A stretch of 64,000 nt of DNA from Macropodus opercularis (lineage: Eukaryota; Chordata; Actinopteri; Anabantiformes; Osphronemidae). Below, piece by piece: positions 60,101 to 64,000 of the stretch. The stretch is from the NCBI GenBank assembly GCA_030770545.1, contig CM061091.1, positions 6,690,501-6,754,500 on the forward strand. Reading direction: 5' to 3'. The translations under genes and the position numbers were made by a program. The number at the start of each line of letters is the position of its first letter. Position 1 is the first letter of the stretch. Below the pieces are notes generated by a model that made no database searches, had not been told where the DNA came from, and was given only the letters and a program-made list of their open reading frames with translations.

Positions 60101-61640
60101 TGAACCTCTGTAGCTTGAACTGTACTGTAATTGCTGTCAGACGTTTCGTCATACTGCCTTTATGGGCCCATTAACCCCACAGCTGTTGGCACCAACTGTG
60201 TTGTTTAACCAGTGACACTTGCCACCACTGTAAAGCCCGATAGAACAGTAAATCATGTGACATCATGGTGTTTGGCACAAGTTTGTGGTGCAGTATTCAA
60301 ATGATACTGTACACACATGCAGTCATACAAAGACAATACGGAAAAAGTAAAATAAAAAGACTAAACCAAAATTAGACGTTAAACATGCTACTGTAGTTAG
60401 CACTGAGAGATTTTAAATACTGATAAGATATGTACAGAATAAACTGCAATCATAACGTTCGATGGACCAGGTAACTCCTATTTAAAATGTAACAGTAGGG
60501 ACTGACAACAGGCTGAGGTCTGCTGCTTTTATGCAATCCCTTGGCCAAAATGTTCCAAATTGATCTGAGAAGAAGAAAAAGAGCATTCTGACAATTACGG
60601 ACATGCTGCTAACAATCCACTGCCTTTGTGTGATTACACCTATTTCAGAAGCCTCAGACCTTATCATTTGTCATTACATAGCTTCGTTTTTGGGCCTTGT
60701 AGACTTAATAAAGTGGGGCAATAAAGTGCAGTCCCACTGGCCTAAACCTTCACCTTGAACCAGTAAATGGGAGATTAGTACACTTAACAGAGGTTTTCCG
60801 GATTACGGAGAAGGAAAACAAAAAAGATTAAAACATAAAACTATCAAACCGCCCAGCATGCATTGTTAAACTTGGACATCTGCAGCCACATATGTTGTCT
60901 TTAGTGCAATTCGTACCAAAATTACCACAAGCAGCTGCAGCCTCTACGCTCTGCTGCCATATGCTAAGTTTTGCCATATTTTAGCACTTCAGGTGTTATT
61001 CGTTAGATTAAGTTAGATTGGAGAAACTTCCTACCTTCCTTCCTTCCTTCAAACATTTAGAAGTTAATATCTCCTCACTGCTGCAACGCTGCTCTGTGAA
61101 TTTGACTTTAGCACCTACCCACAATAGGAATGTGGCCACTAACTAAAACCCTGATTATTTGGTATAAATAAAATCTACAGTACTTTACTTCACAGTTTTA
61201 TCCTATGTTTATATCACCAAATGCACATCTAATTATCAACAAAGCAACCGTGTATTTAAAAGAAAATAAAGTATTTTATTGATTAAAAATGCTGAAAGAC
61301 CCAACCCACCTTTCACCAAAGATCAATAGCATTACTGGCCTATTCAGTGCTACAAAGGGCTCTGGGATGACACCCTGATCCAACTCCCAAACCATAAATC
61401 ATTCACTAGCAGAAGGTTCAGAAAATAGAAGCAGTCGGGAAAGGAGGCTGAGTCATGACCTTTACCTGCTGGGCTGAGATACAGCACATACTGTATTCAG
61501 AAACAGCTGCCTGTTTCAGTGCCATCCCTACCATCATAGTTAAGGGCTCGTGTGACGCTTGTCTAGATAACACAGAATTATCCCTCTGACTCTCTCTCTT
61601 TTCTCAATCTGTCTCCATGTGTCTGTATCCCCTTTGGCAG
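57173..61640. other. Non-coding region upstream of rnf182
   Basis: AT-rich sequence that should contain the 5'UTR exon and promoter of rnf182 and possibly intron of the opposite-strand coiled-coil gene. No CpG-rich promoter stands out. It contains a poly-C tract at 58930-58950. No other gene is seen. Confidence 0.4.
58930..58950. repeat. Poly-C tract, 21 bp with a single G
   Basis: CCCC, G, then 16 C. Similar in structure to the tract at 45140; the minus strand is G-rich and could form a quadruplex. Confidence 0.9.
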
Positions 61641-61658
61641 AACATGACTCAAAGATGA
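61641..61658 (+). promoter_or_regulatory. rnf182: rnf182 splice acceptor boundary and overlapping 4-codon uORF
   Basis: A strong acceptor (CCCCTTTGGCAG) ends at 61640. The exon then contains ATG ACT CAA AGA TGA (61644-61658), whose stop overlaps the main start as ATGA (main ATG 61655-61657). Any spliced rnf182 mRNA using this acceptor must carry the uORF. Confidence 0.6.
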
Positions 61659-62386
61659 GCTGTCCTCAGACTGAGATAGAGGAGAAGGACTGTCCTCCAC
61701 CAGAGGAATTAGAGTGTAAAATCTGTTACCAGCGCTACAATGCCCACAACCGCAAGCCCAAGATCCTGGAATGTCTACACCGGGTCTGTGCCCGCTGTCT
61801 CATTAAGATCCTGGACATTGGTGATGGGGCAGGCTGCATTTCCTGCCCCTTTTGCCGACACCAAACTGAAGTCACAGAATATGAAGCGTCAGGGCTGCCT
61901 GACGATGCTAACATCATGTCCCAGTTAGCCCTACGGGGCAAATCCTGGAGCGCTGAAGAAAACAGAGAGGTGGTCCTGACCCCAAAGAGTTTCTCATCCT
62001 CCAGCCCATCTCACAACTCCTCCAGCTGCCTGGTCATCACCATTATGGAAGTTCAGAGGGACTCACAGCCCTCACCAAGCCACACTGGCAGCTCTGACAT
62101 CTACGCTGTGCAGAGCCTGGACTCAGCATCAGTGGGCTCAAACGGGGCGGATGAACATGACGCCTTTTCCAAGTTGTGTAATCATGTCCCACGCATCCTG
62201 GTGTGGCTGCTGGGGTTCTTATACTTTGGGTCACTGCCTTTAGGAATCTATTTGTTGGTGATCCAAAGAGTGACTCTGGGCATTGTATGTGTTAGCTTGG
62301 TTCCATCAAGCTTGACAGTTTGCCTTGTCTATGGATTCTGTCAGTGTCTGTGTCAGGGTATATGTGACTGCTCATCCAGAGAATAA
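61655..62386 (+). CDS. rnf182: RNF182-type membrane RING E3 ubiquitin ligase, 243 aa, single coding exon
   Basis: Transfers ubiquitin to substrates; RNF182 is a two-pass membrane E3. The C3HC4 RING spans residues 21-67: C21, C24, C40, H42, C45, C48, C64, C67. A Ser-rich linker follows, with the strongly conserved NSSSCLVITIMEVQRDS (human RNF182: SSNCLVITIMEVQRES). Two hydrophobic helices follow at about 180-202 and 205-228 (ILVWLLGFLYFGSLPLGIYL and VTLGIVCVSLVPSSLTVCLV), and a Cys-rich tail. Length matches human RNF182 (247 aa), which also has a single coding exon. The open frame extends 12 codons further upstream (61619), but that part lies before the splice acceptor at 61640, so I start at 61655. 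Candidate polyadenylation signals are at 62732 and 62808. Neighbours differ from human RNF182 at 6p23, so it may be a fish paralogue rather than the strict orthologue. Confidence 0.85.
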   Translation: MSCPQTEIEEKDCPPPEELECKICYQRYNAHNRKPKILECLHRVCARCLIKILDIGDGAGCISCPFCRHQTEVTEYEASGLPDDANIMSQLALRGKSWSAEENREVVLTPKSFSSSSPSHNSSSCLVITIMEVQRDSQPSPSHTGSSDIYAVQSLDSASVGSNGADEHDAFSKLCNHVPRILVWLLGFLYFGSLPLGIYLLVIQRVTLGIVCVSLVPSSLTVCLVYGFCQCLCQGICDCSSRE

Positions 62387-64000
62387 TTAGAGGGGTCTAA
62401 CCTGATGGACCTAGGATGAGGTCTAGTCAGGAGCATAAAACACAAATTTGGTTTGTTAGGTGGATCATTATGAAGCCCAAAGGTGAATGTGATAGCCATT
62501 CTAAAGAATTCTATAGACATATTGGGACAAACAAAAGAAAACATTGAGCAATGGCCTATGGTTTTAGGTTGACTGCTTGCCAGACCAAACCTACATTTCT
62601 GTGATGTATTTCTGTGACCTTATTTGTTCTGTGTTGTGTGTATGACCTAGTATAACACAACGTTTCAGGTCTGATCTTAAATCTTGGTATTTATCAACGA
62701 TTGTGGAAACATAACTGAATAACTGATGAATAATAAAAAATATATTTTTTGTCTTTACATTAATTCAGCTTTAAACCTAATTAACTATTTTTGTCCCAGC
62801 ACCTTGTAATAAAAATGACTAATATACAGCTAAATTTCCAAATTAATTTACAATAACTCATTAATCTACATTCAAACTTTGTGTATATGCAGTACTTTTA
62901 CAAAGAGTATAGACAGATCTAGATCTATCTCAAGATATAAAATACATTTTTAATGTGCAAATGTTTTAAAGTCACTTGGAAATTAATCGGTACACAGGAG
63001 TCTGGTGAAACGGTTGCAACATGTTATATGCAATTTAAAATGCTCAATCCAATCCCAATCAGTGTCATTGGGTTAATATGACATGGGTTATTAGGCTAAA
63101 AATGATAACATACAACAGGGGGAAACCTGTGTTGAAAACTGTATTTGTTACTGTGTGGTACCTAGAGATCCAGTGCATCTTCATTATCTATTACATATGT
63201 TTTATGTATTATATATGTTTTTACTATAAAAGTATTACAGTTTTGTGTTATTATTACTGTTTCCAATAACTTCAGGTTTCTGCTATGGATACAAAATAAG
63301 TTTTCCTCACACTTTTTGATCAACAGCACATCAGTTTCTCTGAGTTTTTGTTTCTTCACATTGAATTCCTGTATTTGGACACATTAATGACATTAATGTA
63401 ATAACATTTCCAAAAGCACATAAAATACAGGTAAACAATATTTGAGTATTTGTAATATTTATGCAGATTTGATATTTACTAACATTACTATAGACATAAA
63501 TCCTCTACACTACTGTTAGTAAACAAAGGCCCACAAGTAATATTTGTATTAATATGGAAATGTAGCCGTTTGTTAAATGTCATTTTGTGCTCCTTCCGAT
63601 GTACTGTAATGTTCAGTTTTTATTGCAGTTATTGTCTCTGTCCTTTGTTTTCTTTCCCTTGCTTCTGTCTACTGATTGTTGACTGAAGTTCTCAGCTTAG
63701 GGTCACCCTTTATACAGACACGAGTAGACAATGAAATAAATGAGCAAGTATTTTCAATACTTTCCCTGTGTACTTATCTTTACATTTGCTACACAGGTCA
63801 TTGCAATAGGCCAACATCTGTGTCAGCACAGGGAACCTTGTATAGTTTGTCTCATCAACGTAAAAAACATGTTAAAACACTGATATTTGCTTAACAGCAG
63901 TAAAATCAACACAAAACACTTTTCAGGGGTTCTACGAATATGCAAGAACTTGGAGCTAGTTTCTTAGGATAATCCATATGTTTGACACTCATTTGTTTTC
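62387..64000. other. rnf182 3'UTR and downstream sequence
   Basis: AT-rich, with AATAAA at 62732-62737 and 62808-62813 after the stop codon. Nothing else recognisable is seen up to the window edge. Confidence 0.5.

Noticed and set aside
61619..61654. Upstream ATG giving a 255-aa rnf182 product
   Set aside because: A strong splice acceptor at 61640 separates it from the coding exon, and family length and similarity favour the ATG at 61655.
61735..61941. Minus- and second-frame plus-strand ORFs over the RING region
   Set aside because: They are shadows of the rnf182 coding sequence.
1..64000. tRNA, rRNA, CRISPR, phage, operon or biosynthetic cluster content
   Set aside because: No cloverleaf with A/B boxes, no spaced direct-repeat array and no polycistronic arrangement were seen; the whole window is explained by split vertebrate genes and spacer DNA.

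Overview
This is ordinary vertebrate nuclear DNA, most likely from a ray-finned (teleost) fish. Genes are split into many short exons by AT-rich introns, with CpG-rich promoter patches, microsatellites, a Tc1/mariner-type MITE and a 5'-truncated fish LINE with an (ATCT)n tail. No prokaryotic, viral or CRISPR-like content is seen. Four minus-strand genes lie head to tail, and one plus-strand gene lies at the right end.

Layout. (1) 152-2242, minus: the first three coding exons of mctp2 (multiple C2 and transmembrane domain protein), running off the left edge; its CpG-rich promoter and 5'UTR exon are near 6283-6600. (2) 9179-22304, minus: the complete coding sequence of a mef2a-type MADS-box transcription factor (8 coding exons, 435 aa), with 5'UTR exons at 22873-23076 and near 31408, and a CpG promoter at about 31250-31700. 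(3) 33735-42981, minus: a complete ABC transporter of the ABCC11/ABCC12 (MRP8/MRP9) type. I resolved 30 coding exons with consistent splice phases throughout (1371 aa). (4) 46724-52304, minus: the last two exons of a coiled-coil gene I do not recognise. (5) 61655-62386, plus: a single-exon RNF182-type membrane RING E3 ligase, 243 aa.

The genes do not form one pathway. The block is best read as conserved synteny: MEF2A and MCTP2 are also linked in human, as are their paralogues MEF2C and MCTP1. The long mef2a 5' intron carries candidate conserved regulatory DNA, and several CTCF-like motifs lie around mef2a and abcc12.

Exon boundaries were read by hand from splice consensus, reading frame and family similarity recalled from memory. 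All lengths and phases of the mef2a and abcc12 exon chains were checked to sum correctly. No database search was possible. I found no convincing undescribed biological system. The most useful leads are substitutions in the near-invariant MADS box of mef2a, a 16-bp perfect hairpin just upstream of its second coding exon, a 102-nt fully open intron in abcc12, and a 4-codon uORF overlapping the rnf182 start.
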